Part shown: positions 53,292 to 62,583 of the stretch, one piece after another | How the letters are laid out: each line of letters opens with the position of its first letter | Position numbering within the stretch: position 1 is the first letter of the stretch | Origin: Emticicia sp. 21SJ11W-3 | GTDB taxonomy: Bacteria; Bacteroidota; Bacteroidia; Cytophagales; Spirosomataceae | Length of the DNA: 64,000 nucleotides | NCBI RefSeq assembly: GCF_024138715.1 | Contig: NZ_CP092074.1 | Coordinates: 1,674,001-1,738,000 of the forward strand | Direction: 5' to 3' | The notes under the pieces: generated by a model | Told to the model about the DNA's origin: nothing | The model's input: the letters and a program-made list of their open reading frames with translations, nothing else | The model's database searches: none | Position numbers and translations under genes: made by a program

Positions 53292-53924
53292 TTATGACTC
53301 CAGAAGATTAATAATTTCTACCAATTCGGCTATCATCATGGCAGTGGCACCCCATACAATTTGGTCATCTACCACAAAACCCGGCGTTTCAAATTTGTAG
53401 CCTCTGGTTTCTACCTGTCGCGTCTGCACGGTTTCAGGATTGATAAACACAGAAAGTGGTATTTCAAGTATGTCGGCTACTTCGCGGGCATCCGGATAAA
53501 AATCGGGCTTATAATTAATGTATCCAAGTACAGGCTGGCATAGCAGATTTGAAGGTACTATATATAGTTCTGTCAGATTACCCAGAACTTTTACATCAGA
53601 TGCCTTGATGCCAATTTCTTCCTGCGCTTCTCTTAACGCCGTATGCTGAATATTTTTGTCTTTCAGTTCGGCACGTCCACCCGGAAACGCCATTTGTCCA
53701 CCATGCACACCGTCATATTGCGGGCGCAAAATAAGCGGAACCAGTATGTCTTCTCCTTTGGGGTAAAACAATATTAAAACGCCGCTTCGCCGGGTGCTAT
53801 CATTAGGTTCTCCTTTCAAACGCATACGGTTGGGCGACATCTTTCTTACGATTTCATCATGACCCGGCAAGGGTTGATTGTTTAATCTGTCGGAGAGTTT
53901 ACTAATGAATTCAGCGAAGGTCAC
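53292..53924 (-). CDS. Nudix hydrolase (CoA pyrophosphatase-like)
   Basis: 210 residues starting with GTG at 53924; no nearby ATG. The Nudix box runs from GGRAELKDKN to REAQEEIGI (GX5EX7REUXEEXGU). The preceding QMAFPGGRAE and the upstream RRSGVLILFYP fit the NudL/CoA-diphosphatase group. Cleaves CoA or a related nucleoside diphosphate. Convergent with rtcB, 14 bases apart. Confidence 0.88.
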   Translation of the reverse strand: MTFAEFISKLSDRLNNQPLPGHDEIVRKMSPNRMRLKGEPNDSTRRSGVLILFYPKGEDILVPLILRPQYDGVHGGQMAFPGGRAELKDKNIQHTALREAQEEIGIKASDVKVLGNLTELYIVPSNLLCQPVLGYINYKPDFYPDAREVADILEIPLSVFINPETVQTRQVETRGYKFETPGFVVDDQIVWGATAMMIAELVEIINLLES

Positions 53925-53992
53925 GGGGGTAAATAGACTTTAGGTTAATATTTAGTTTCTGCAATATAAGCAAAAATCTCTATCATTTAACC

Positions 53993-55621
53993 TTAATTAC
54001 CATAAAGTCGGGCCAATTGTTCGGCACATCTTTCACCGTCCATTGCAGCAGACACAATGCCTCCTGCAAAACCTGCCCCTTCACCACAAGGGAAAAGTCC
54101 TTTAATTTGCAGATGTTCCAGTGACTCTTTATCTCGCGGAATCCGCACCGGCGACGAAGTCCTGCTCTCAATGCCAATCAGTTGCGCCTCGTTGGTAACG
54201 TAACCTTTTATCATCTTTCCGAATTGCCTGAATCCATCCTGTAACGGCCGGGCAATGAAATCGGGCAGTACTTCAACCATATCTAAAGAAGTTAAACCGG
54301 GTTGATACGACGTAGCATTCAGAGAAGCTGAAATCTTGCCATTCAGAAAATCAGAAAGCCGCTGGGCAGGTGCTAACTGGCAATGGCGATTTTCGGTGTC
54401 AGACTTGTTTTCTTCATTCATTAAAGCAAATGATTTGCTTTTGAGCGCAAAATCAAAAGCCCGTTGTTCTACTTCTTTTTGCAGTTCAAGTCCGGCCAAA
54501 GGCCCCAGGTTTTTATTTTTCTGCCAATCGGCTTCATTGATGGCTACAACAATGCCTGAATTAGCATATTTTGAATCCCGGCGGTTGGGCGACATCCCGT
54601 TAACCACAAGCTCGCCCTCGTCTGTTGCCGACGGCACAATAAAACCACCGGGACACATACAAAAACTAAAAACCCCCCTCTGTACATTATTATAATAGGT
54701 TTGCGCTACCAGACTATAAGCGGCAGCCGGTAGTATTCCCCGTTCGGGGCGGTGATACTGGTGCTGGTCTATCAATGACTGCGGGTGTTCAATGCGCACC
54801 CCCATAGCATAGGGCTTGGCCTCTATCAGAATGTTTTTACGGTACAGCAGCTCAAAAATATCTCTTGCCGAGTGGCCGGTTGCCAATATCACGGCAATAC
54901 CCTGATACTCCCTGCCATCGGCTACACTTACACCTTTTATCTGGTCGTTAACAATCTTTAAATCAGTTACTTTGGTGTTGAAATGAATCTCGCCACCTGC
55001 AGCCAGAATACTGTTGCGTAAATCGGCTACTACATTGGGTAGCTTATTGGTACCAATGTGCGGGTGTGTATCTACCAGAATCTGCGGGGTAGACCCATGC
55101 GCAACCAGTATTTCAAGTATACGCCTCACATCTCCACGCTTTTTAGAGCGGGTGTATAGCTTTCCGTCAGAATAAGTACCAGCGCCACCTTCTCCAAAAC
55201 AGTAATTAGAATCCGGATTAACTATGTGTTCCTTATTAATGGCCGACAGGTCTCTTCTGCGTGCCTGTACGTCTTTGCCTCTTTCCAGCACAATTGGTTT
55301 AATACCCAGTTCTATCAGTCGCAAGGCAGCAAATAAACCTGCGGGCCCGGCGCCTATCACAATAGCCTGCCTGTGGTTGCTCACATCTGCATAATTCTTC
55401 TGAAACTCCATTACCGGAGCAGGTTTTTCTCCTATATATAATTCCAGATCCAGGTTAACTTTTACCTGGCGGTTGCGGGCATCAATAGACTGGCGGAGTT
55501 TCTGAATGTGTACGTCTTCGGTAGTTGCAGGTAAAGAAGCCTGTTGAAGAACAAAATGCCGTAGGGCGGTATCATCAAGAGCCACCTCCGGCTCAAGTGT
55601 GAGTGTAAATAATTTGCGCAT
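53993..55621 (-). CDS. FAD-dependent dehydrogenase (COG2509 type)
   Basis: 542 residues. FAD-binding GxGxxG is in AIVIGAGPAGLFAALRL near residue 90, GEGGAGTYSDGKLYTRSKK is the family hallmark, and GEGAGFAGGIVSAAMDGERC near the end closes the FAD fold. An N-terminal ~85-residue domain precedes it, as usual for this group. Substrate unknown. Single gene upstream of the Nudix gene. Confidence 0.87.
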   Translation of the reverse strand: MRKLFTLTLEPEVALDDTALRHFVLQQASLPATTEDVHIQKLRQSIDARNRQVKVNLDLELYIGEKPAPVMEFQKNYADVSNHRQAIVIGAGPAGLFAALRLIELGIKPIVLERGKDVQARRRDLSAINKEHIVNPDSNYCFGEGGAGTYSDGKLYTRSKKRGDVRRILEILVAHGSTPQILVDTHPHIGTNKLPNVVADLRNSILAAGGEIHFNTKVTDLKIVNDQIKGVSVADGREYQGIAVILATGHSARDIFELLYRKNILIEAKPYAMGVRIEHPQSLIDQHQYHRPERGILPAAAYSLVAQTYYNNVQRGVFSFCMCPGGFIVPSATDEGELVVNGMSPNRRDSKYANSGIVVAINEADWQKNKNLGPLAGLELQKEVEQRAFDFALKSKSFALMNEENKSDTENRHCQLAPAQRLSDFLNGKISASLNATSYQPGLTSLDMVEVLPDFIARPLQDGFRQFGKMIKGYVTNEAQLIGIESRTSSPVRIPRDKESLEHLQIKGLFPCGEGAGFAGGIVSAAMDGERCAEQLARLYGN

Positions 55622-55743
55622 GATTGAAAGGTGTTTATCCTTTAAATGTCAAAAAAATAAGGTCTTCTGCTGGCAGTAAACCCTTATGTGTAAATCTTTT
55701 TGTCAAAATTAGGGTTTTAAAGATTAAATGGCAAATTTGAGTT

Positions 55744-55751
55744 TATATTTG
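55744..55751 (+). promoter_or_regulatory. nuoI: Minus-7 element of nuoI
   Basis: TATATTTG matches TAnnTTTG 33 bases before the ATG at 55785. It lies within the frame's upstream extension (ATG at 55728), which is why the later start is chosen. Confidence 0.55.
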
Positions 55752-55784
55752 CGTAAGGATTTAGCCGATAGGAAGGATATAGAA

Positions 55785-58118
55785 ATGGGATATTTTAAAG
55801 ATATAAAATTAGGAATACAGACCACCGTGAAAGGCATGAGCCTGACGCTGCGTCACTTCTTGAATGCACGCCAGAGCAGAAAACCTATATCTGTACAGGA
55901 CCCTGATTATTTTAAGCAGGATGTGGGCATTGCAACGCTTCAGTTTCCGCACGAAACAATTGCAGTACCTGATAACGGCAGATACCAGTTGGATTGTGAG
56001 ATAGATGATTGCATTGTGTGCGATAAGTGTGCCAAGGTTTGCCCAATTGATTGTATTGATATTGAACCCATAAAATCAGCCGGCATTATTGACTATGCCT
56101 CTGACGGTTCGCCGATACGCTTATATGCCGGAAGATTTGATATCGATATGGCCAAATGTTGTTTCTGTGGCCTTTGCACAACAGTATGCCCTACAGAATG
56201 CCTGACCATGACCAACGAGTACAATTTCAGCGTGGTAGATGTGGCCGATATGAACTTTGCTTTTTCAAATCTTTCGCCCGCGCAGGCAGAAGAGAAGAAG
56301 AAATTATATAACGACTACGTGGCTGCTAAAGAGGCGTTTAAGGCGATACCCAAAGAGAGTATTCCGGAAGTTGAAATGCCCGAGAAAAAGCCTAAAACAA
56401 CCTTTAAGCCTGCCATGAGGCCGGTTGTGAAACCCGCCGCAGAAAAAGAAGATACAGATAAGGAGCCAGAAACAAAAGCAGATGACCCGAAACCGGCCTT
56501 CAAACCGGCATTTAAGCCTGTAATGAAACCGAAAATTGCCGATGCTGAAAATATAATACAGGAAGACGGAAAGCAGGAAGAAACGCCGAAGCCTAAGACA
56601 TCATTTAAGCCTGTGTTTAAACCGGCTGTTAAACCGGAAACAGAAGCCCCACAGAGTATTGCACCGGAAGAAGCAGCACAGGAAGCAGCGCCTAAATCCA
56701 AGCCTGCTTTTACACCTAAGTTTAAGGCGGTTTCAAAGCCTGAAACTTCTGAACCTGAAAGCATCGCGTCTGAGGAAGTTACGCAGGAGGAAGCACCCAA
56801 GCCTAAACCTGCCTTTGTGCCTAAGTTTAAGGCAGTGACAAAACCAGCAGAAACATCAGCAGAAGATAAAACAGGAACAGCAATACCAGCGGCCGAAATA
56901 GTACCATCAATTGAGGCTAAAGCAGAAGATATTGAGTTGGAAATGCCTGTTAAAGCAGCGGTAGAGGAAGCCGCACCCAAGCCCAAACCAGCCTTTTTGC
57001 CTAAGTTTAGGGCAGTAACAAAACCAGCAGAAACATCAGCAGAAGATAAAACAGAAACACCAATACCAGCGGCTGAATTAGTGCCATCTGTTGAGGCTAA
57101 AGCAGAAGATAATGAGTTGGAAATACCTGTTAAGGCAGAGGTAGAAGAAGCCGCACCCAAGCCCAAATCTGCCTTTGTGCCTAAGTTTAGGGCGGTAGCA
57201 AAACCAGCAGAAACATCAACAGAAGATAAAACAGAAACAGCAATACCGGCGGCTGAAATAGTGCCAACAATTGAGGCTAAAGCAGAAGATAATGAGTTGG
57301 AAATACCTGTTAAGGCAGAGGTAGAGGAAGCCGCACCCAAGCCCAAACCTGCCTTTGTGCCTAAGTTTAAAGCAGTGGCAAAACCAGCAGAAACATCAGC
57401 AGAAGATAAAACAGAAACAGCATTACCGGCGGCTGAATTAGTACCCTCAGTTGAGGCTAAAGCAGAAGATATTGAGTTAGGATTAACTGCTGAGGTTATT
57501 TATGAAAACGTTCCTGAAATTACGTCGGTTTTGAATGAGTCAGCAGAACCAGCCATGGTTGAGGCGGATATAAAAGATGTTGAAGAAACAAAAGAAATAG
57601 AATCACCCGGTGCCGTATTCATGCCTTCTGTCGAAGTAGAAGTACAATCAGAAATAGTTGATACTGAAAAAACGGCCGAAGCAATTAGTACCGGGCCTGT
57701 TGAGGAGGCTGAAAAACGGGAAACAATTGAAAAACCTGTAACAGAGGAAACACCAGAAGCAGCATTGTTGCCTGTTGATACCGTTTCTGTTATTGAATCT
57801 TCAACAAAAACAGCTGAAAAAGAACCCCCTCTGGCAAAAGAACAAGTAACTGAGCCTGCACCATTACCAGAGCCTGTAACAGATGCAAACAAAGAGGCAG
57901 AACCCACCATTTCATTGTTTGGTGACTTTGCCCCTAAAGATACGCCAAAGCCCAAAGCTAAGGCTGCACCTAAACCGGCCGCCAGCCAGTCTTTATTTGA
58001 TATAGATGGCCCGGCAGGTGAGAAGGTGCCGAAAGAAACGCTGAAACCTAAAGGCAGGTCGGCCCCTAAACCGCCCAAGCAGCAGTCGTTGTTTGACTTT
58101 AGTAGTCCGGAAGAATAA
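55785..58118 (+). CDS. nuoI: NADH-quinone oxidoreductase subunit I with long repetitive C-terminal tail
   Basis: 777 residues from the ATG at 55785 (MGYFKDIKLGIQTTVKG). The first ~180 are NuoI: two 4Fe-4S ferredoxin motifs, CIVCDKCAKVCPIDC and CCFCGLCTTVCPTEC, which carry electrons to the quinone site of complex I. Normal NuoI is ~160-250 residues. Here ~590 more follow: Lys/Pro/Ala/Glu-rich sequence with four 60-residue repeats (AAPKPKPAFVPKFKAVTKPA ... AEIVPSIEAKAEDIELEMPV), then three SLF motifs (ISLFGDF, QSLFDI, QSLFDF) about 35 residues apart at the end. The tail is probably disordered. nuoJ and nuoK follow. Confidence 0.88.
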   Translation: MGYFKDIKLGIQTTVKGMSLTLRHFLNARQSRKPISVQDPDYFKQDVGIATLQFPHETIAVPDNGRYQLDCEIDDCIVCDKCAKVCPIDCIDIEPIKSAGIIDYASDGSPIRLYAGRFDIDMAKCCFCGLCTTVCPTECLTMTNEYNFSVVDVADMNFAFSNLSPAQAEEKKKLYNDYVAAKEAFKAIPKESIPEVEMPEKKPKTTFKPAMRPVVKPAAEKEDTDKEPETKADDPKPAFKPAFKPVMKPKIADAENIIQEDGKQEETPKPKTSFKPVFKPAVKPETEAPQSIAPEEAAQEAAPKSKPAFTPKFKAVSKPETSEPESIASEEVTQEEAPKPKPAFVPKFKAVTKPAETSAEDKTGTAIPAAEIVPSIEAKAEDIELEMPVKAAVEEAAPKPKPAFLPKFRAVTKPAETSAEDKTETPIPAAELVPSVEAKAEDNELEIPVKAEVEEAAPKPKSAFVPKFRAVAKPAETSTEDKTETAIPAAEIVPTIEAKAEDNELEIPVKAEVEEAAPKPKPAFVPKFKAVAKPAETSAEDKTETALPAAELVPSVEAKAEDIELGLTAEVIYENVPEITSVLNESAEPAMVEADIKDVEETKEIESPGAVFMPSVEVEVQSEIVDTEKTAEAISTGPVEEAEKRETIEKPVTEETPEAALLPVDTVSVIESSTKTAEKEPPLAKEQVTEPAPLPEPVTDANKEAEPTISLFGDFAPKDTPKPKAKAAPKPAASQSLFDIDGPAGEKVPKETLKPKGRSAPKPPKQQSLFDFSSPEE
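56781..57500 (+). repeat. Four 180-bp tandem repeats in the nuoI tail
   Basis: Units start in register at about 56781, 56961, 57141 and 57321, with high DNA identity (e.g. GCCTTTGTGCCTAAGTTTA recurs, one T-for-G change in the second unit). Exact period 180 bases (60 codons). Suggests recent expansion. Confidence 0.9.
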
Positions 58119-58195
58119 GTAATTTCAGCATAATAATTTTAACAGGATTTCAGGCTACCCCCTGAAAGGCGGTCAAGAATAACATATAACCAGGT

Positions 58196-58747
58196 TTGGA
58201 AGATTTACTTAAACATATTGATGAAGAGCTGGTAAAGCAAATTGCCTTCTTTTTTATTGCAAGCATTACCATTGGCGGGGCAGTTTATCTGCTTTTTACC
58301 AGAAACGTACTCTATGCGGCATTCAGCCTTTTGATTACTTTATTGGGCATGGCAGGGCTATATGTTTTTGCCGGGGCTGACTTTCTGGCAGTGAGCCAGA
58401 TTATGATTTATGTTGGCGGTATTCTGATTCTGATGATTTTCGGTATCATGCTTACCAATAAAACCAAAGACAAACAGGCGGCAGATAAAGTGAATACAAT
58501 ACTGGTGAGCCACCATAACAGGTTCTGGGGGGTATTGGTAGCAGGTTTATTGTTTTTAGGTTTTCTGAAAGTAATTTTTACCGCCAATTTTCATCTGATT
58601 ACCCGCCAGACCATTCAGGGAACCACCGTTAATAAAATAGGCGTAGAACTGATGACTAACTATGTATTGGCTTTTGAGCTCATTGGCTTGCTTTTGCTGG
58701 CAACACTGGTTGGTGCAGCTTACGTGGCAAAAAAGGATAAAGTGTAG
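58196..58747 (+). CDS. nuoJ: NADH-quinone oxidoreductase subunit J
   Basis: 183 residues, about five transmembrane helices; FFFIASITIGGAVYLLFTRN and MIYVGGILILMIFGIMLTNK are characteristic of NuoJ. The start must be the TTG at 58196: an in-frame TAA lies 9 bases upstream and the next Met is deep inside the protein. Part of the membrane arm of complex I. 77 bases after nuoI. Confidence 0.93.
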   Translation: MEDLLKHIDEELVKQIAFFFIASITIGGAVYLLFTRNVLYAAFSLLITLLGMAGLYVFAGADFLAVSQIMIYVGGILILMIFGIMLTNKTKDKQAADKVNTILVSHHNRFWGVLVAGLLFLGFLKVIFTANFHLITRQTIQGTTVNKIGVELMTNYVLAFELIGLLLLATLVGAAYVAKKDKV

Positions 58748-58803
58748 AGAAAAATTATTCACTAATCCGCAATTCACCATTCACGATTACTTACAATAAA
58801 CAG

Positions 58804-59109
58804 ATGATATACATACAAAATTACCTCATAATTGGGGCCATTCTGTTTTCTATAGGGTTGGCAGTAACAGTAACCAAGCGCAATGCTATTCTGGTGCTGA
58901 TGGGGGTTGAATTGATGCTCAATGCGGTTAATCTGAATCTGATTGCCTTTAGCCAGTATGACCCTAACCGGCTACAGGGACAAATGTTTGCACTCTTTGT
59001 GATGGTGGTGGCAGCGGCGGAAATTACGGTTGCATTGGCGATTATTTTGAAAATATATGATTATTTCAAGAATATTGATTTGGATGGCGTAAGTGAATTA
59101 AAAAAGTGA
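58804..59109 (+). CDS. nuoK: NADH-quinone oxidoreductase subunit K
   Basis: 101 residues, three transmembrane helices. GVELMLNAVNLNLIAF carries the conserved membrane Glu of the proton channel, and AAAEITVALAIILKIY the second. Ends the nuoIJK group. nuoL-N and nuoA-H are not beside it. Confidence 0.95.
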   Translation: MIYIQNYLIIGAILFSIGLAVTVTKRNAILVLMGVELMLNAVNLNLIAFSQYDPNRLQGQMFALFVMVVAAAEITVALAIILKIYDYFKNIDLDGVSELKK

Positions 59110-59117
59110 AAAAAGTA

Positions 59118-59149
59118 TTTGACAAATACATTTACGCTTGCTATCTTTG
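59118..59149 (+). promoter_or_regulatory. Promoter of tRNA-Arg
   Basis: TTTG at 59118-59121, TATCTTTG at 59142-59149, 20 bases between, 20 bases before the tRNA. Confidence 0.85.
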
Positions 59150-59169
59150 CAGTCCCAAATCGGGAACAA

Positions 59170-59243
59170 GGCTGCGTAGCTCAACTGAATAGAGCGTCTC
59201 ACTACGGATGAGAAGGTTAGGGGTTTGAATCCCTTCGCGGTCA
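59170..59243 (+). tRNA. tRNA-Arg (anticodon ACG)
   Basis: 74 bases. Acceptor GGCTGCG with CGCGGTC (two G-T), D arm GCTC/GAGC, anticodon stem TCTCA/TGAGA with loop CTACGGA (ACG, wobble A edited to inosine in bacteria), T arm AGGGG-TTTGAAT-CCCTT, discriminator A. Confidence 0.96.
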
Positions 59244-59277
59244 CAAGATTAAAAAGTAATATGCTACTTAGACGAAA

Positions 59278-59302
59278 GCAGGCTCAATAGCCTGCTTTTT
59301 TT
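59278..59302 (+). terminator. Terminator after tRNA-Arg
   Basis: GCAGGCT-CAAT-AGCCTGC followed by seven T. Confidence 0.92.
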
Positions 59303-59364
59303 GTTGGTATCTTATGAGATTATATGAGGTTAATACAATTTTTTGGGTTTAAAGATATTCTAAA

Positions 59365-60651
59365 TTATGCAGCCTCCTCTTCAACAGAAGAAGGAATATT
59401 TGATTTTTTACTAAAAACATCAATTCCTTGTTTAGCTATTTTAACTAATTCATCTTTTAACTCTGGAAATGTATATATAGCCTTTTGAAATGCTGGTGAG
59501 GAAAATAATTCATGCCAAGGGCTTCCATGTGTATCACCTTCAACTAATCTTAGTGGGGCTTCTTCTAATCGTGATAATGCCGAACTAAAAAGTCTTGCTT
59601 CAAAAATGGGGTCGAGATTTGCAGCTTCTCTTCTATAGCCCTCATATGCTTTTGCTACTGAAGCTTTAAATGCATAATCTTCTGATAATCTAAATCTCTG
59701 ATTAATTTGTTTTGTAGAAAGCCATGCAAACCAAAGGGGTGCTCCAATACTTAAGACGGATAATATTATATGCATCCAAACAACTGTCCATTGAGGATTA
59801 GCTTTCTCCATGACTTTTGAGAGTAGTTCTATCCTTTGGGAACCGAAAAAACTACCTGCTCCAAGAGCAATTAATAATCCTCCAACCCATACCCAAAGTG
59901 TAGTACTTGTACTCTTTGCTCTTTCATCAAAGGACGCAGCTAGCCCGACACTTGTTGTAATTCTATAAGCTTCGTTACATTTATCAACTATTTTCTTTGA
60001 GTTTTCTTCATTTTCTATAAGTTTTTGATAAGTAGAAGCTGATTTATTTAAATAATCTTCAATTTTTGCTACATTCCCTGCTGAATCATTAGTAAATTTT
60101 TCCACTTTATTTCGTGATTCTTTTAGCATTTCTAAATCAGTTGGAAGAGATATTGCTGTTTCTTTTCCTTCAATAATTAATCTAATCCACTGAATTAAAT
60201 CTTCTTTTTTTGGAGATACTTCATTTAAAGAAGATTCTATACTTCTTAAACGACTTGCAAGCCCTCTTGGTAAGGCATTATTATCGTTTAAAACTTCCCA
60301 ACTCCACAATGGCTCAAGCATTGAAGTTATAACACCCATTGTTGTAGTAAAAGCACTAATCGCTTCAGTGGAGCCATTTGGAAGATGCGCTAATGTTTTT
60401 TGTCGAAATTGATTAATAATTTTTTTTATTTCTTCAACTACTTCAGTAAAATCTTCGTCTACATAAAGATTTGGATATTTTTTTAATTTTTCTGATAGAT
60501 TTTTGGGTATAAATGCTAAGCCATGACGATTAACTGATGGGTAATTCCATCCATTAATTTCAGATGCAAATCTATCATCATTGGTTAATTTAATAATTGA
60601 ATCGGATAAATCATCTAAAATATTACAAAGCTCTTGAATTTTAGGGTGCAT
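59365..60651 (-). CDS. Uncharacterised membrane/coiled-coil protein, 428 aa
   Basis: Not recognised. Residues 1-240 are helical and coiled-coil-like (e.g. DLEMLKESRNKVEKFTNDS, YLNKSASTYQKLIENEENSK). Two transmembrane helices follow at about 255-275 (LWVWVGGLLIALGAGSFFGS) and 292-312 (MHIILSVLSIGAPLWFAWLS). A cytoplasmic C-terminal helical domain ends in acidic sequence. The gene is clearly more AT-rich than its neighbours and sits just downstream of tRNA-Arg, a common integration position, so it was probably acquired. It may be a membrane-anchored accessory or defence protein; no motif proves that. Confidence 0.65.
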   Translation of the reverse strand: MHPKIQELCNILDDLSDSIIKLTNDDRFASEINGWNYPSVNRHGLAFIPKNLSEKLKKYPNLYVDEDFTEVVEEIKKIINQFRQKTLAHLPNGSTEAISAFTTTMGVITSMLEPLWSWEVLNDNNALPRGLASRLRSIESSLNEVSPKKEDLIQWIRLIIEGKETAISLPTDLEMLKESRNKVEKFTNDSAGNVAKIEDYLNKSASTYQKLIENEENSKKIVDKCNEAYRITTSVGLAASFDERAKSTSTTLWVWVGGLLIALGAGSFFGSQRIELLSKVMEKANPQWTVVWMHIILSVLSIGAPLWFAWLSTKQINQRFRLSEDYAFKASVAKAYEGYRREAANLDPIFEARLFSSALSRLEEAPLRLVEGDTHGSPWHELFSSPAFQKAIYTFPELKDELVKIAKQGIDVFSKKSNIPSSVEEEAA

Positions 60652-61098
60652 ATTTTTAAATTAGGTTAAATAAAGGAATGTTTAACAATAAAGATACAAT
60701 TTTTTTACAAGCTATATACGTAATCTACTTGTTTTTATTTAAAGGGTTTAGTTATTTACAAGAGCCTGCTATTAAATAAATCTTACTTTTCTTTATTCTT
60801 ATATCTTTATTAGTTTGTCTCTATAAATCTTACAATTTGAGTCAGGTGGTTTTGCTAAAATATTTCTTAAGGCTTTGTGAAATACTTTATTAAACTGAAA
60901 TAAGAAAAGCACTTTAATTGGCTTATGTTAATTAAAAGTCAAAACTTTCCAGTTACATTTTGTAAATTTTAGCTATTCAAAGAATAACTTGTGTTACAGG
61001 AGGGATAAATTCATCCTTCCCCCCATAAACAAAGATAGGAGTAAGCCCTAAGACTTACTCCTGCTTGGAGATATATTGAAATATATAAGAAGACTAAA
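60652..61098. other. AT-rich intergenic stretch
   Basis: About 450 bases, no supported gene. Two hairpins near its right end: GGAGGGAT (60999-61006) with ATCCTTCC (61013-61020), and the terminator at 61037. It likely contains the promoter of the 428-aa gene. Confidence 0.5.
61037..61062 (-). terminator. Hairpin after 135-aa gene
   Basis: AGGAGTAAG pairs with CTTACTCCT, loop of eight, 37 bases past the minus-strand stop. Confidence 0.6.
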
Positions 61099-61506
61099 TT
61101 AAGGCTCAAAAATCAGGCGTTCGTCCTTTTCAATCACCGGGATATTCTTCACAAATTCATCATACCCTGCCTCATCTTCATGGTTGCTGTAAGCGCCATA
61201 GGCATCAATAGTATAACCAATGGTGCCGTCTTTCGATTCTATGATGTAGATAATCGATGATTCCGAAGGGCTTGATTCTCCCTCAAAACGATACGTCTTA
61301 ATGATTTCCAGTTCTTCAGGCTGATAATGCTTGTCAGAGTCTGAAATATGAAAACCTTTGGCCGCCCATCTGAACTCTTTATCGAAGCCCTTTTTGGCCA
61401 GCTTATCCAGAATAGTAACCATGGTGGTCATGTCTGTACTTTTGTCTGAATATTCCTTTAGCGGCTCCATTGTAGTTACCATTGCCTCATTGTTCGTAGT
61501 ATCCAT
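61099..61506 (-). CDS. Small uncharacterised protein (family often labelled phosphoribosylpyrophosphate synthetase-like)
   Basis: 135 residues. The core (MTTMVTILDKLAKKGFDKEF, then YQPEELEIIKTYRFEGESSP and IYIIESKDGTIGYTIDAYGA) matches a small Bacteroidota family that is sometimes misnamed as PRPP synthetase. The phosphoribosyl-binding loop is absent, so that activity is not supported. Function unknown. The 30 N-terminal residues are Met/Thr-rich and variable; an internal Met near 25 could be the true start. Confidence 0.65.
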   Translation of the reverse strand: MDTTNNEAMVTTMEPLKEYSDKSTDMTTMVTILDKLAKKGFDKEFRWAAKGFHISDSDKHYQPEELEIIKTYRFEGESSPSESSIIYIIESKDGTIGYTIDAYGAYSNHEDEAGYDEFVKNIPVIEKDERLIFEP

Positions 61507-61707
61507 AGTTGTAAGATTTAATACTTATAATCTTACAATTGTTATGCCTTGGCCAGATAACCGCCGTCTGGCCATGTAATTGTGATACAAAATACTCATC
61601 GTACAGCTGAGTGTAGAAAATTTTACCAAACCGAACCAATTAAATGTTGAAAGTGTATTTTATAATATAGTGCCTGCGGCCTTATTTCTCTTTATTAACA
61701 GATTTTC

Positions 61708-62583
61708 ATGCGTCTTACCTATCTTAAACTGGTTGCAACTGTTTTTTTCTGGGGTTCAAACTTTGCAGCCGGAAAAATAGCCATACAGTCGTTCGGGCCA
61801 TATTCAACAGCCTTTTTACGTTTTACAGTAGGGGCTACTCTATTAATGTTGATGCTTTATAAGCAAGAGGGTAAAATTCCTAAGCTGAGCGCAACCCAAT
61901 GGAAATGGGCAGCAGTAGCCGGCTTATTGGGGGTGGTACTTTACAACCTGAGCTTTTTTATGGGTATTCAGTATATGCCTACGGTGCGGGCATCGCTCAT
62001 TATTGCGTTTGCACCCATTACTATTACATTAGGCAGCGCCATTTTCTTTGGCGAGAAGGTTACGTTTCTGAAATGGACGGGCATTCTGATATCCATAGCC
62101 GGTGCTATGGTAGTAATTGTGAGGGGCGATTTCGGTAATCTGCTAGAACAAGGTACCTGGGGCATTGGCGAGTGGTTTATTATGGGTGCGGTGTTGTCGT
62201 GGACGGCCTACACCCTAACCGGAAAACTGGCTTTAAGAACCATGCCTGCACTAACACTCAGCGCTTTTTCGGCCTTAATAGGCTGTGTTCTTTTATTTAT
62301 ACCCGCCATGCAGCATCAATTGTTTGAGCGCATGGTTACTGCCAGCTGGCAGGCTTATGTGTCGGTGGTATATATGGGCGCAGCTGCTACAGCTCTGGGT
62401 TTTATCTGGTATTATGAGGCCGTTCGGTTAATAGGTGTAACCAAGTCTGCCATTATTGGTAATCTTACACCAGTATTTGCAGTGCTGATTGCCGTTTCTT
62501 TTTTAGGCGAAAAGCTCACCATCCCTACGCTTATCGGGGGTGCGCTGGTTCTTTTGGGGATTCTGCTAACCAGTAGGAAATGA
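61708..62583 (+). CDS. EamA/DMT-family transporter
   Basis: 291 residues, ten transmembrane helices in two EamA repeats (first from LVATVFFWGSNFAAGKIAI, second from WFIMGAVLSWTAYTLTGKLA). Drug/metabolite transporter superfamily exporter; substrate unknown. Clear family signature RASLIIAFAPITITLGSAIF ahead of the repeat junction. Monocistronic. Confidence 0.9.
   Translation: MRLTYLKLVATVFFWGSNFAAGKIAIQSFGPYSTAFLRFTVGATLLMLMLYKQEGKIPKLSATQWKWAAVAGLLGVVLYNLSFFMGIQYMPTVRASLIIAFAPITITLGSAIFFGEKVTFLKWTGILISIAGAMVVIVRGDFGNLLEQGTWGIGEWFIMGAVLSWTAYTLTGKLALRTMPALTLSAFSALIGCVLLFIPAMQHQLFERMVTASWQAYVSVVYMGAAATALGFIWYYEAVRLIGVTKSAIIGNLTPVFAVLIAVSFLGEKLTIPTLIGGALVLLGILLTSRK

Noticed and set aside
56315-57346. 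343-aa minus-strand open frame rich in Ser/Ala/Gly
   Set aside because: Antisense shadow of the nuoI tail repeats, kept open by their codon pattern.
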